Assembly: GCF_028554725.1 (NCBI RefSeq)
Contig: NC_071670.1
Coordinates: 33,226,001-33,290,000, forward strand
From: Zeugodacus cucurbitae
Taxonomy: Eukaryota; Arthropoda; Insecta; Diptera; Tephritidae
DNA length: 64,000 bases
Direction: 5' to 3'
Below the pieces are notes generated by a model, which saw only the letters and a list, made by a program, of their open reading frames with translations, did no database searches and had not been told where the DNA came from. Of the stretch, positions 47,101-58,074 are shown in pieces; within the stretch, counting starts at the first letter, position 1, and each line of letters begins with the position of its first letter. The position numbers were made by a program, and so were the translations under genes.

Positions 47101-49552
47101 CGAAAAGTTTGATCAAACAAAATCAGAGTGGACATTCGAGTGTGCACGAAAGTGATATACCCGTTGCAGCTCTCTGGCTGGTACCTATTTAAATACTTTC
47201 AAAATGAATGCAGTATACTCTAGAATTCAGACTAATACTATACTTTATAATGGGAAAGATAGGCGACTTGTTAAATGTTAGTAACGTTTGTCGAGAGAAG
47301 TTAAAAGAAGAACTATTTCGAGGCAGTGAACTACAACCCCAAAGTTAAAACTGTCAACTGTAAAGTGTTAGCAAAGACTCGAATAAATTGGTTGTTTATT
47401 TGATATTTCGTTCGCGAGTTGTCTTGCCTGAAACCTCGTTTAGTATTAAAGAGCTTGGAGATGTTCTACCGAATTCTGAGTTAACTGCTGATATTGTTCA
47501 TAAATCATAAAAACTAGAATCCACTTCTCTCTCAAGTACTTATCAAGTCCACGACAACATCAAAGCCATAAATATAATGTTAGAACAACAATAATTTCAA
47601 TTAAAACTCAATTACTGGCAATTATGAAGTGACACCACTTACTTTGAATGCCAGTAATAAAGTCATGATTTATAACGATTTCATTTAATGGCGCTCATAT
47701 GCTTACACCAAACGCATTTATTCCCATTTATAGTGCCACAGCTATAAGTATTTCCAAATAAGCGCACAATTCCCGTCCTGCTGAGAAATTAGTTGAAATA
47801 CCAAATGGCATGATACTCACCAACACAGCACATTCAAAGCATAAGGGTGTGAAGAGCAACTTCAACACAAACTTAACCTAATTCGACAAGCTTAAATGAA
47901 TTTGAAATCCTTGTGATTCGATTTCGATTAGCTGCAATTGAATTCACTTTCTGTGCTTTCAGTGTTAATTGATGGCGTGGACACGTCCACCATGACGCGG
48001 GACCAGCTGGAGCAGTTTGCATTGAAATTGAAGGAGGAGATGGAGCGCGAACGTGAAGAGCGAAACTTCTTTCAATTGGAACGCGATAAAATACGCACAT
48101 TCTGGGAGATCACCAGGGGGCAATTGGGTATGTATACATCACATCAGCACTGGTATTAATTAACAGGGATGATTTATACGATTACTAATTGGTACACGTT
48201 TCTATTATTTGGTGTAATGTAATATAGAGGAAACCCGCTATGAGGTTCGTCACAAGGATCACGAAGTGGAGATGGCACAAGAGCTGGCCGATGTCGACAC
48301 CAAACACATTATGCAGCAGATGAAACATCTACAGTATGAAAACCAAAATAAAATTGGTGAAATACGTGCCGAGGCCATGACACAGCTGAAGCTGGCACAG
48401 GAGGATCATGTGGCACAGGAGCAGGAGTTGCTGAAGGATAAACGCGATTTACGACGCCTACTGCGCGAGCACGATGAAACACATGAATTACAAGTTCAGC
48501 AGCTGAAGATGAAACATAACGATGAGATGTCGTGAGTAGAACAGCTCAAAGCCCATATTTATTCTTAAACAGAATCGAAACGACTTTTCAAACCTTAGTA
48601 TACTTAACGTTTTCTTTTCTTTCCCACTTTCAGCGAAGCGCGCATACAATTCCAAAGAGAAGCAAAAGACATGGAGCTTCTACACGAAGAGAAAATGAAG
48701 GCGCTGAAGAACGAGGTCGAACTGGTGTACCGCATGCAAATGTTTGAAGTGGAGGAACGTAAAAACTCACAAATTCAGCGTCTAATTGAAAGTCACGACA
48801 CCGCCTTCAATGACATGAAGAACTACTATAATGATATCACGCTGAACAATTTGGGACTAATTAGCAGTTTGAAAGAACAACTCGAAGCGTTGCGTAAGCA
48901 GTCCGAACGCAGTGATCGCACCGCAACCGAAGTGCTTACAGAGAATCGCAAGCTGAAAGAACCGCTCGAAGCAGCGCAAACCGAACTCGCCGATTTGCGA
49001 CGCAAGATGGAGCATTTCGAGCGCGATCGCAATCAGCTGGCGCGTCTCAAAGCACGCAATACTTACATAGAAAAGCAGTTGAAGGCGTTGACGTGGGAGA
49101 CCGAAACGCTACTCTTGCGCAACGACACACTCAAAAAGGAACGCGAAGAACTTAAGTTGAAATTCGACGAAGTCGTCATGGAACTGCAACAGAAGACGGG
49201 CCTAAAGAATGTGCTGCTCGAACGCAAGATATCCATGATGGAGCGTGAGGGCGAGAAGCGCAACATATTACTCAAACAGACACAGTTGATCTGCGGCGCT
49301 TCCGGTGATGTTACACAAAATATGCAAAAGCAAATAAACACATCGTTGGATGAGAAGAATAAATTGATTGACGAACTGCGTTACGAGCTGGTGCGCGTCA
49401 TCAAAGCGCACGACGATCTGCTCGCCACGTACGAATCCAAGTTGGCGCAGTTCGGCATACCACAGGACGAGTTAGGTTTCGAGCCGCTGCGCCTGTCGGA
49501 GAAACATCGTTATTTATGCGGCCCAGCTGGCCTGGTGACCAAAAATCAATGA
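29184..49552 (+). CDS. Gas8: GAS8 / dynein regulatory complex subunit 4 (DRC4), five coding exons
   Basis: Coiled-coil subunit of the nexin-dynein regulatory complex of motile axonemes; it ties dynein activity to the microtubule doublet. Coding exons: 29184-29186 (ATG only), 41830-41872, 47963-48127, 48228-48531, 48634-49552. All junctions have GT/AG and compatible phases (0, 1, 1, 2), giving 477 aa against 478 in human. The Lys-rich N-terminus (PPKKAKGKKGKKAP, residues 2-15), ERNFFQLERDKIRTFWEITR in exon 3, VEERKNSQIQ and NYYNDITLNNL (about 235-245) in exon 5, and the C-terminal GPAGLV are family hallmarks. Most of the rest is heptad-rich coiled coil. In flies, motile axonemes occur in sperm and chordotonal neurons, so expression there is expected. 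Introns 1 (12.6 kb) and 2 (6.1 kb) are filled with transposons; introns 3 and 4 are about 100 bp. Very secure identification; the one-codon first exon is the least certain part. Confidence 0.93.
29273..30871. mobile_element. ATCGGC-rich element with 10-bp flanking repeats, in GAS8 intron 1
   Basis: Direct repeats GATCTATGTA at 29273-29282 and 30862-30871 bracket a non-coding insertion. Both inner ends carry clusters of the motif ATCGGC (about 29290-29390 and 30815-30855) in opposite sense, and the right end reads GGTATCGGTGGGACACTA. The ends resemble a hAT-like DNA transposon (8-bp duplication expected), but the left terminus looks eroded, so the class is inference. An RTE fragment (29879-30523) lies inside it. 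The element starts only 86 bp after the GAS8 start-codon exon. Confidence 0.55.
29879..30523 (-). mobile_element. RTE-clade fragment nested in the ATCGGC element
   Basis: The minus-strand frame reads RLHWLDHVVRMDENAPVLK, then DAVPAGGSRGRGRPPLRW and ITNWRQTAK, the C-terminal tail of the RTE polyprotein. The 3' tail is missing by about 30 bp compared with the copy at 37094. The 5' side ends just past AAGACGAAATAT, almost the same place as the copy at 2378-2897. Frameshifts make it non-functional. Confidence 0.8.
32039..32145 (+). pseudogene. mariner transposase relic (first catalytic region)
   Basis: One frame reads LVKRNLKEFRRQFVTVDEIW followed by IFWYTSETRVPF. This matches the mariner-family core around the first catalytic Asp (family form VTVDETWIHxYTPE). 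The rest of the transposase cannot be followed, so only about 35 codons are recognisable. Confidence 0.72.
33578..33759. repeat. 91-bp tandem repeat, two units
   Basis: Units at 33578-33668 and 33669-33759 differ at only two positions that I can see, near 33622 and 33625 in the first unit. Each contains TTCGGGTTATAGTCTGACCG. The function is unknown and no further copy was noticed in the window. Confidence 0.9.
36205..36295 (+). pseudogene. mariner transposase relic (third catalytic region)
   Basis: One frame reads DLASAIVFCSQTLKSIIGKK, then VGGNEE, corresponding to the mariner segment DLAPSDxFLFxxLKxxLxGKKFxxNEE that carries the third catalytic Asp. Here the Asp after PS is lost. Too short to say whether it belongs to the relic at 32039. 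Confidence 0.65.
37121..38293 (-). pseudogene. RTE ORF, 3' part: reverse transcriptase lacking its YADD box
   Basis: An open frame without its own ATG start that continues the protein above. Visible are NYRGISLL, GFRPGKSTTDQIF, the catalytic block FVDFKAAFDS, GFRQGDSLSCDFFNLMLEKI, and the tail LRWLGHVVRMDEGAP with AVPAGGSRGRGRPPLRW. Directly after LMLEKI the sequence jumps to NEDKTKYLLSS; the stretch of some 50 residues with the catalytic YADD motif is missing (junction near 37831). The enzyme could not polymerise DNA. Confidence 0.9.
38226..39938 (-). pseudogene. RTE ORF, 5' part: endonuclease and start of reverse transcriptase
   Basis: An open frame of 570 codons. Endonuclease landmarks in order: TWNVRTL (catalytic Asn), ITAIQEMRWTG (catalytic Glu), LGDFNARVG (Asp/Asn pair) and SDHYLVAAKI (terminal SDH motif). 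These make up about the first 270 residues. A linker rich in Lys and Arg follows, then the first transcriptase block LKNNKAAGADGLPAELFKYG near residue 510. The frame runs out after LSVLCPIH, where the other copies of this domain continue into NYRGISLL; that block is present in the next frame, so a small deletion has occurred near 38285. Confidence 0.9.
40862..40902. repeat. GACG tetranucleotide tract
   Basis: About ten imperfect GACG/GATG/GACA units within the right arm of repeat C, directly after CTTGCACA. Confidence 0.9.
41190..41430 (+). repeat. Dispersed repeat family D, copy 1
   Basis: Shares with 44740-45060 the ordered blocks ATATAATAACTC/ATAATAAAACTC, TAGAG(G/A)GA, ATTCTATTTTATTTTTATT, GAACCTCAAA and GTAATGGAACAAAA. 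No coding remains. Lies at the end of GAS8 intron 1. Confidence 0.6.
41830..41872 (+). CDS. Gas8: GAS8 coding exon 2 (43 nt, Lys-rich)
   Basis: Preceded by TTTCATTTCAG and followed by GTAAGTAC. It codes for 14 residues, eight of them Lys, plus one base (A) that pairs with TG at the start of exon 3 to make Met16. Too small for ordinary ORF scanning; recognised from the conserved basic N-terminus of the family. Confidence 0.85.
44335..44730. repeat. Degenerate tandem array, roughly 100-110-bp units
   Basis: Three or more diverged units share the core GATTACGAATACGGTGTCGG or GAATACGAAACTGATGTGGG with a following AAAATGGCGGATCC-like part and ATATAGCGG(A/G)C. It lies directly before repeat D copy 2 and may be an internal minisatellite of the same element. 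Confidence 0.6.
44740..45060 (+). repeat. Dispersed repeat family D, copy 2
   Basis: See the copy at 41190-41430; the two lie about 3.5 kb apart in the same orientation, in consecutive introns of GAS8. Edges approximate. Confidence 0.6.
46230..47184. mobile_element. Non-autonomous hAT element (MITE) with perfect 8-bp duplication
   Basis: Element 46238-47176 (939 bp) is flanked by GCTGGTAC at 46230-46237 and 47177-47184. The termini are CAGAGAGCAGCTTCGGGTAT and, read inwards from the right, CAGAGAGCTGCAACGGGTAT, the CAGAG-type end of hAT elements, with three mismatches in 20. No transposase is encoded. The inside is dense in ACTCG/CGAGT motifs in both orientations, for example GCACTCGAAG, CACTCGAGTG and ACGAGTGTCAACTCG, which could act as subterminal transposase sites. 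Confidence 0.92.
47285..47490 (-). mobile_element. Highly decayed RTE-clade fragment
   Basis: Read on the minus strand this follows the RTE reverse transcriptase: GFRQ-like block, jump, GAACGAAATATC, then the segments that match 37610-37800 and the start of the RRITL region. A large piece is absent around 47410-47420, again where the GAAATAT block begins. No target-site duplication recognised. Confidence 0.65.
47963..49552 (+). CDS. Gas8: GAS8 coding exons 3-5
   Basis: Exon 3 is 47963-48127, exon 4 is 48228-48531 and exon 5 is 48634-49552, ending in TGA. Introns are 100 and 102 bp with donors GTATGT and GTGAGT. Without splicing, each exon frame ends shortly after its donor. This block is clearly GC-richer than the surrounding introns. 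Confidence 0.95.
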
Positions 49553-51154
49553 AAAACTCCTGCCAATATGTCAATGATGCAGACACGCTTATCGGTTTGG
49601 CATGTTTCATATTTTCGTTTCTTTTGATTTTTGTTTTGTTCGTGCGTTTTGTACAAGCTTTAAGCTGGCATTAATGCACGGAGCTAATGGACTGAATGGA
49701 GTGGAATGGTAGTATTTTGTTAACCTTCGAAACAGACAAGCAAGCATATTTTTTTAAAATATACATACCTACACATATACTCTGTGATATACTCTTTTAT
49801 ATGTTCGTCATTTTTTTCACATTTTGTTTTGTGCCTCTGTTCGTTGCATGAATGGAAACTTTCGCTTTATGTTCGATGATTTACTGGCACACTGATGCGG
49901 CTGTAGGCAGCATTCTCGTTGTTGTTGTACGACAACAACACTGATAGTGTGTGAAGTCGTTGGCAGGCGGTGCGGGCGGCTTGTCGTCGTCAGTTGCATG
50001 CCAGCAAGTACATTATTCAAAAATTCCGCTATGCCTGGGATGTGGTAACGGTGGTGTTGACGTTAACGGTGTTTTGGCTGCAGCAGATCTTGGCCATTGG
50101 CCAACTAACGATGCAGTGAAGTGTGCAGAGCAAATAAGCGCTCTTGCGGCAGTTGAACTTGAAAATAACACAGCATAGGCATGATAAATTGAAATGTGAG
50201 GGTAAAGATAAGAAGTTGTGTTTGGTTGTAATAAGAGGATTCAAGTCACATTTCTTCAGGTGGGATATTTGGTGACTTCCAAAGTTCGACATCAAGCCCT
50301 CAACTTTCTTTCGCATACGTTTAATGATTTATTCATCCATTCGGTAGTTCGTACTCCACGATGAATATATAATACCAATTAAAACTGGTGAAAAAAGGTA
50401 TTATGGTTTCTAGACTAATTGAACCCAAAACTCCAGATCTGACTAAAAATGGGAATGTAATCAAGGTCTCGTGGTGAAGGTAACCATAATAGTAACGCTA
50501 AAGATTATAAATCCTACCCTATATTGAAGTTAAAGTGATGTTTACATTACCTTATTTAGAGTAATATAGAAGTTAATATGCTTTTTACCGTGAGATCTAA
50601 ACAAAAATAAACTAATATCTTTTGATAATATGTTTTCACAATGCAGAGGGTTGTAATTTTGTTTACAAAGTGGGTTAGGTTTTGTGCTAAAATTTGTCCA
50701 TTGTCATTTCATCAGTTCAGACATAGTATCTTCTAGGTATCAATCTTTAACAGCAAAGTACCGGGTAATTGTAAGCGAGAGGACATCGAGTTTTGTAGGG
50801 AGTAAACTAACAGAATCGCTGATACGTTCTTAAAAAATTCTCTAGACGTGCAATCTCGTAAGACCAAGAAATACTAGACTTAAAGACAAACAAATTGCTT
50901 TCATTTTCTAGACCATTGGATGAAGCTGTTGAAATTGCTGGTAATCTGCTAAGGAGCTCTCATACGAATAATCTGTTTATACTCTCGCAACCTGTTACAC
51001 TGAGTATAATAGTTCACACAATGCTAGTTTTCAACACCTTGATATATAGTTATATATGTATATCAAATTGATCAGAATGACGAGACGAGATATACAGATG
51101 CCTTTTCGACCGCTCGTCGGTTCTTGCAACGAATAGCTTGAGTAAAAATTGAGA
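49553..51154. other. GAS8 3' flank
   Basis: No further gene found. AATAAA at 50606-50611 and an ATTAAA near 50375 are possible poly-A signals. A GTTGTTGT/ACAACAAC inverted pair lies at about 49918-49942. A short piece at 50977-51005 (ATACTCTCGCAA, then GAGTATAAT) resembles the tips of repeat C. Confidence 0.4.
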
Positions 51155-51851
51155 TACAGTTGAACTTCCATAACTCGTACTTCTATAACTCGAAGTCCTC
51201 CATAACTAGAACTTTAGAATAAAATTGGCAATAGAAGTCAAATTTCATACAAATTTCCTTCCATAAATTGAACTTTTCGGCCAGGATATAATACAAAATC
51301 ACGAATTTTACAAATCGAGGCAGAATTTTAAAAAAGTCCCTAGGTCGCATGGACGCGCACAAAAAATATATGGTCAACATTCCGCCGGTAACGACGAAGA
51401 TAACATTCCTATATTTTTTTTTTTGCTAAATATTGATGATGATGATCAATAATCAATGGAAACTGATTTCGAATTAAGGTGGACAATGAGATTTGCTCAG
51501 CCGGATTTATAATAGATGATATTGTAGAACCGAATACAGTGGAACTTCGAATTCGAACTTTTGAATTGACAATAGCGTTTAGAAATCAAATTTCATACAA
51601 ATTTCCTTCCATAAATCGAACTTTTCGGCCAGGGTATAATACCAAATTTATAATTATACTATCGTGGCAGAATTTTAAAAATGCCCCTGTGTATCGTATG
51701 GATGCTAACAAAAAATATGATTGCATAAATCATGTAACAAAAGCATGGGATATACACAGTTTATTAATGAAAACTTCAATAACTCGAAGTCTCTCTAGCT
51801 CGAAGTTTGTTTGTGGATTATGGTGATTCGTGTTATGGAAGTTTAACCGTA
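51155..51851. mobile_element. pogo/Tigger-type MITE
   Basis: Element 51157-51849 with TA on both sides and inverted ends: CAGTTGAACTTCCATAAC on the left and GTTATGGAAGTTTAACCG on the right. CAGT(T/G)GAAC-type ends with a TA duplication are usual for pogo-like elements. A second left end (TACAGTGGAACTTCG) occurs internally at about 51536, and some 200 bp after each left end match closely, including TTCATACAAATTTCCTTCC. So two copies are fused or one has inserted into another. No transposase inside. Confidence 0.78.
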
Positions 51852-51869
51852 TATTGATAAAATACATTT

Positions 51870-52410
51870 TGGTTAAATATGGCAATTGGCGAAATCGGAA
51901 CACTGCACTTTTTTTAATGCCTTCGTGATACCGATGGAAAATGCGAAATCGGTTGACAACTACACTTACTTCCCATATAATATACATAGTTTTGAATTCT
52001 ATCTGATTCGTTAACCTTACTGTGTATAAAACAAGTACAAATTAAGAGTTCGAAAGAGAACTTTACACAAAAACTGCATTTCAGGTGTTGCGTCACTAAT
52101 TTAAAAATTGCCGAAATCAGACTAAAACTTTTTAAGACATTGGATAATTGGATAATGGATAATTATTTTACCGAAAATACCGGTAAAAATCTAAGATATT
52201 TTGAGGAAATTCAGAGGGAATCTTGCTTTTTTCATATGCGTTTCTGAGTTAAAAATGGGTGAGATCGGACCATAACTTATGGTGAAGTATGGTGAAGTGG
52301 TGTCTAATAGTAGAGTTTTCAAACATCCCGTGGTCTTTATACCGTATATATCGGTTATTATAGGAGATATCTGAGCAAAATTAACACCTGTATTATGTAT
52401 CTATAATAAT
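51870..52410 (+). repeat. Dispersed repeat family B, copy 2
   Basis: Second copy of the repeat at 21870-22700 with the same block order (CGAAATC, TTTTACCGAAAATA, AAATTCAGAGGGAA, ATACCGTATATATCGGTT, GAGATATCTGAGCAAAATT). Edges approximate. Confidence 0.6.
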
Positions 52411-52498
52411 CTCAGTATAGACGCATTCAGGCTAAATTCAGGTGGATTGAAAAATATATTAAGAAGGCTACTTTCGAATATATCATTGCATCTTGATG

Positions 52499-53112
52499 AC
52501 TCCGGTCGAGCACCTTCACAATGAGGCCCGCATGCTACCTGTGAAGGAGCATAGCATAATGCATACCAGGCAGTTTCTATTAGGATGCTTTCGTAGAAAT
52601 CACCCCTGCTGGAAGCCGAGCCGCCTTCCAGAACCATCAAGAGTACCTTCCTGAAATGCGTCGACGACTTAAAAGGCTATACCGACAGGATGTGACTAAC
52701 TATAGACAAGCACTGAACGCTATTCACAGAGGAGCTATTAACACCTTCATTGACTCCCTCCCCGCGAATGGCCTACTTGGAGAAACAAAACCCACTGTTG
52801 CAGACACAGAGCTCGAGTAGCCTCGCGAAACTAGAGTGACCGTTGCGCAACATCGTTCTGGATATTGTAGAAGACTAAACTGCTACCTATCCAGACTAGA
52901 CCCTGACATACTCAATATATGTCCTGCATGCAAACAGTCCCCGCATGACACTAGCATTCCCCCTTAACCCTACTTATCCAACACCCCTTTCCCTTTGGTC
53001 CGACCTCATCGAATCAGCTCGTTTCCTGGGCCTCCCGTTAGATGACTTCGATGACAATTAGGCTAGGCTTGTCCTTTCAGGAAGGCCTGGGTAACCGCTA
53101 CAACAACAACAG
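52499..53112 (+). pseudogene. jockey-like non-LTR retrotransposon 3' relic
   Basis: The plus strand reads VEHLHNEARMLPVKEHS, then MHTRQFLLGCFRRNHPCW, TNYRQALNAIHRGAINTFID, RLDPDILNICPAC with a Cys/His cluster, and WSDLIESARFLGLPLDD in different frames. This is the C-terminal end of the polyprotein of jockey-type elements. The fragment ends in a CAACAACAAC tail at 53100-53110. It is 5'-truncated and broken by frameshifts and a stop (CTCGAGTAG). The left edge and the target-site duplication could not be set. Confidence 0.82.
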
Positions 53113-56100
53113 GCTACTATCGCCAGTCACCATTTTTTCATATTTCTTACTGTCAACCCTCATTATATGCAGAATCCAAATATGTCAAAAACATACTACT
53201 GATCGAGACAAGTTTGAGTAAAGCATTACACCAGAGAATTCTGTTTCATTGCTTATTGCACAGGCCAACACTCAATTTGCTTCTTTGAATTTATCAACTG
53301 ATTCTAGTTAATTTGGGTGAACTAAATTCAAATCTGTGATCAGTTTGTCTCTATCTGCTCTAGGTTGAAAACCAAAAGGTATATTAATGGTTTCCGAAGT
53401 TGTCTAACACTCATTACAAATATGTATCACGTTTTTTTTTTTTAATTTTGGGGTATTTCAACGCATTATTTATATCTATCAGCTGTTGTTTACTGTACTG
53501 AATTATTAGGCCTTTTTGATGCCGAGGATATTTTTCCAAGATATTCGTGTTTTTTATAGGTTATCTGTTTATCTTTTTGCGATGAAAGTTATCGTCTGGG
53601 TACGGAGAACTAAATGACAAGGAACCCAACATTCTTAACACGAATGTTGCATATGATCGAACCTGGATCACTTTGTTTGTATTTGCAGCATTCTTATAAA
53701 TTATTTGAGGAATCTTTTATCTCCCTAGGATTAAAAAAAATATAAGGGAATCTTTACTATTCCGATTGGTCAGGTAGTTAGAGAATAATAGTAACAAAGT
53801 TAACCAGAATCTATAAACTAGCGGTTCCTCCAATAATTGTTTATGTGGTTTGATAGGGGCTTGGTATTTATTATAAATATCTACACCTTTACGATTCAAA
53901 AGGGGCACCCTAAAGACCATTTTTTTTGGTTGAGGAAAGCTGCAATTATTTGAAAACCTGGAGGCTTCTAATACAGGTAATTAAAACACATTTTTTGTTT
54001 GCTTTTCAGCTGATCGGATGTATATTTTTTAAGTCGGATTTATTAAATTTGCTTAACAATATTAAGAAAATAAAAATTTTATCGAAAATTATTTAATATT
54101 GTTTAAATAAATATAAACTTTCCTAATGAAAACGCGGTAATAGCAATAAATCTAATGTATTTTTGAAAAAAAAAATAAATAAATAAATAAAGTAATATAA
54201 GAACTACATACATTTTTGTATAAGCAGTAAAAAAAAATTAATGAAAGAATTTTTGTTGAAAGAGTAAAATAAAAAACTGTAATAAATAAATTCGTAGATT
54301 TTAAATAATTTCCAGCAAATAAATCACTTTTGTGCACACATTAGCAATAAGTAGTTTTTATAATTTACAAAAGAAAACATATAAACTTATATCAAAAAAT
54401 TTAATACAACGCGAATTTTTGTATATAAAATTATTCAGGCTGTTTTTGTTTTCCGGAGAAAATTTATGTCATGTAAGTATGTATGAGTTTTGGCTTTCGT
54501 TTTACTTTTAATTGTAAAGTTTTTTTTTCTTCTTTAAATGTTCATTAATTTCGTTTTGTTAAATGCTAATATCTATGCAGATAGAATACTCTTAACTTTA
54601 AGAAAATTGTATGCTTGCTTTACAATTAGCAAATGTATTTTTCCTTTTTGAACATATTTTTTTGTTTTTTTTTTTGTGTTTTGTAAATCAATTTTATCGC
54701 TATTTTTTGTTTCATATTGTTTACATCGAGATTTATAATATAAACTTACATATGTATTTATTTATGTTTTAGCCTTATGAATTAATCACTTTTCAAACTT
54801 GCTTTTAAACAAAATACTTATGCTTCGCAATTGCGCGCTTTAATTCTTTTTAATTCCTCACACTTTTACTATATACATAGTATGTATGTGTGCTTAAAAA
54901 AGAATTTCGTGTGTGAATATGTAGCGTTTACATAGTTACAAAATTCAATTTGAAACAAATTTCGCTTTTATAATTGCTTAATTTTTTAGTATAAGGAAAA
55001 AAAATTATATTTTTTCGTAATCAAATCAAAAACACTTTCGGCACTATAACTTTAGACTAAACATGTTTACATACAATTAAATATTTATTAATTATTTAAA
55101 TTAAATTGAATTACAAATCTAAACGTTTGCTGGTGTACAGTTAGCGTATATGCGTTTGTTTTGTTTTCACTATTTTTACTTAATTCATTTTTAATACTCT
55201 TACAATTGTTTTTGAAAAATATCACATCAGTTTTCAACGTTTCAACGGTTCTATTTCTTAATATGTTCCATTTGCTCACTGCTTTTTGCGCATAACTGTG
55301 GGTGTGATGACTGCTTTATGTCATTTTTTTTGAGTTTTTTATGTGTCTGCCTGTTGCAACAATTTAAACACTTTTTGTTTTTTATTGTTTTTTTTTAGTT
55401 TATAAATAATAATAAATAAACTATTTTATTATTCATTTATTAACGAAAGCAAAGTACGTTTTTTAAAATTGTATCTAAATTTTGTTTAACTGCTATTTCA
55501 TTTGTTTTGTCTTTGTTTTCTTTTACTTCGTTTATGTGTTTTGCATAAATTTTGAGGATTTATCGGAGTTTTGAAAGGTACTTTTCGGTTGCGCTTGATT
55601 CGTTAACAATGAATTTGTAATTTTTTGCAATTTGCCTAATATTTTGTAAAGTTCTTTGCATTTTGTTTGTTTCCTTTATTTCCATGTATTTCTTATTTTT
55701 ATTTTATTGTTATTGCAAATTCATACGATCCGGTAACACAAGTTTGCTTTGTCTTTGCTTGCCTGCTATTTACTTTAGTTTTGTTTCGGTTTTGCTGCTT
55801 CGTTTCGGTTTATATGCTATTTAGTTTCGTTTTAATACTTTTAAATTTTCTATATATCGTTCGTTAAACGTTAAATTTTTGCTTTAAATTTCTTAGCGAT
55901 CACAACGGTTTGTTTCACAGATGAGTGTGTGTGTTTCTTATATTTTTTGGAAATTTTGCAAATTTCTATGTTTACTTAAAATAATAAAACTAAAATCATA
56001 TACATACATATACATATATAGAGTTTAATCTTTAACTATAATTAGCAATACCATATTCTGCACATAACTAGTACGCTAGCAACTGTTTGTAGACCATAAT

Positions 56101-58074
56101 AAATTATAATTTAAGTTGAAATATTCAATATTTCTTTAGTTTATTGTTCTTTGTTGCTTTTTTTTTACTAATTAATTTACAACATTACAACTTGGCGGTT
56201 TACTACTTAGTTAAGTCGAACAGTATCGTAAATCGTTTTGTGTTTACTATAAAGTGAGATTTTTCATATGCAAATTTTGTGTGGTAATTTTACTTCCTGA
56301 AATGGCACATAAATTTTCAAGAAATTTTCATTTACTTATGCATGTATTTGATTTATCGAATAACTGTTGCTATATATTTTCTATTATGTTGCTATATAAC
56401 CAGTTTCTTTAAAGGCAGTCGAAGATTCAGTTGCTTGTCAATACAAAAATTTCACTATTTTATCAGATAATGAATAATTTATTTAGTTTATTGTTCCTTC
56501 AGTTGCAGTTGTATGCGTTGCGAAAACGCTTTCGTCTAACATAAACTACTAACATTCCAATGCAATTGAATTGCAGTAAGTGGCTGTGTAGTCTGTGTGT
56601 CTGGTCAGTATATTGCATTTTATACAAATTGGAATTTGGCAGCATTGTTTCTGATATATGTAAATATGTATTTTTTTCATTTCAATTCACTTAATTATGT
56701 CTAAATGGATTTTATTATTGCGCATACTTCACTATGATTATGTATACAAGACAGTAACACAAATTGCTGAGATTCTTTAAATTTCTTTTTTTTTTGTAAT
56801 ATAACTAACTGGAATTATAATTGGCGTGTCAGAGAGCGTTGCCATATTGATTTGTAACCGACACTATTAACACAAAATACTTTGCAATTTACAATAACAA
56901 TTACACAAAAAACTGGAATTAAATTAAATGTTCGCTTAATTTGTATTCCTCAATCGCACGCTGAAATTTCTAAATCTATAATTAAATATTTTATCTCACA
57001 AATTTATAATCACTTGTAAATATTAAACAAATTTCGAGTTTATCAGTACAGTTTACTATTTACTATTTCGCATCAGTTCAGTTTCAATATCAGCATTTTA
57101 CGCGTTTTTGCTTCTGTTTAACATTCGAATTTCATACAAACATATATTTGTAAATATGTATATATGTATACATTTTATGTATGTTTGTGTGATTATGTGT
57201 TTTGCGTGCATGTGTGCCAATAATACACGCTTAGCTTAAAATACCGTTAGCATAATGCTCGTTTCATACAAAGTATAATTAAATTTACAATAATTTAGTT
57301 TAATTAGGTTTAACTTAATTGGTAGTTTGCATTTCGAATTGTTTGCGATTTTGCAGTTTTAAGGCATTTCAGTTTAGCATCCATATTGGTACGTTACGTC
57401 TATGATTTCGTTCAATTTTGATTTGATTGTATCCATTCAATAGTATTTATTGTGTTCAAAATTTTCAATTATATTGTATTTCCCCATTTTCTTTTGTTTG
57501 TTTGACTTTATTTTCAACATTACTTTAAAGCACGTTTTGAACGGTTGCATATTAACTAGTTTTAATAATTTAACAGAAATTGAGTTAAACAATTGAGACA
57601 AGCAAACATTTTCATTACTTTGTAATTAATAATAATAATAAAGAAAAGCGTAACGCTTGATAATGTTATCTCAGTGAGGAGGTATGTGTGTGTGTGTGTG
57701 TGGAAAAATAATTAATTAAGAACATGAAATAAACAGAAAAATTAATATGCAAATTTAACGCTCAAACACAAATGGAAACAAAAAACACTAACACTAAGCC
57801 TTAGCAGAAAGAAAAATACGGAAATCTTCACTACAATTATGTATCGCTCATATGTATGCGTACTACAAGCTACGATATTAATTATGTAATTATTTATACA
57901 TGGCGCATTGCATGTAATTAGAACATTTAAATGTTATCATTAGTATTATAAGTATGTATGTATGCACTAAGCAACTGGATTAATTATAACGCACTTTTAA
58001 TACTACATACAACTTATGTGTGTGTGTTTATATTTTCAAACCACATTCACTAACACCCAATTTACCAAGTGAAA
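53113..58074. other. 5-kb AT-rich region without genes, possible long 3' UTR on the minus strand
   Basis: No protein-like reading frame. Strongly AT-rich and T-rich on the plus strand, with few recognisable transposon remains after 53950. It lies directly downstream, in the minus-strand sense, of the candidate terminal exon at 58075-58112 and of the Ro60 stop codon. A several-kb 3' UTR of a minus-strand transcript would fit the composition, but that is inference. A TG repeat sits at 57685-57702. Confidence 0.35.
57685..57702. repeat. TG dinucleotide repeat
   Basis: Nine TG units, uninterrupted. Confidence 0.95.

Noticed and set aside
48826..49341. Open frames on the minus strand across GAS8 exon 5
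   Set aside because: Mirror frames of a coiled-coil coding sequence; the plus-strand protein is well established.
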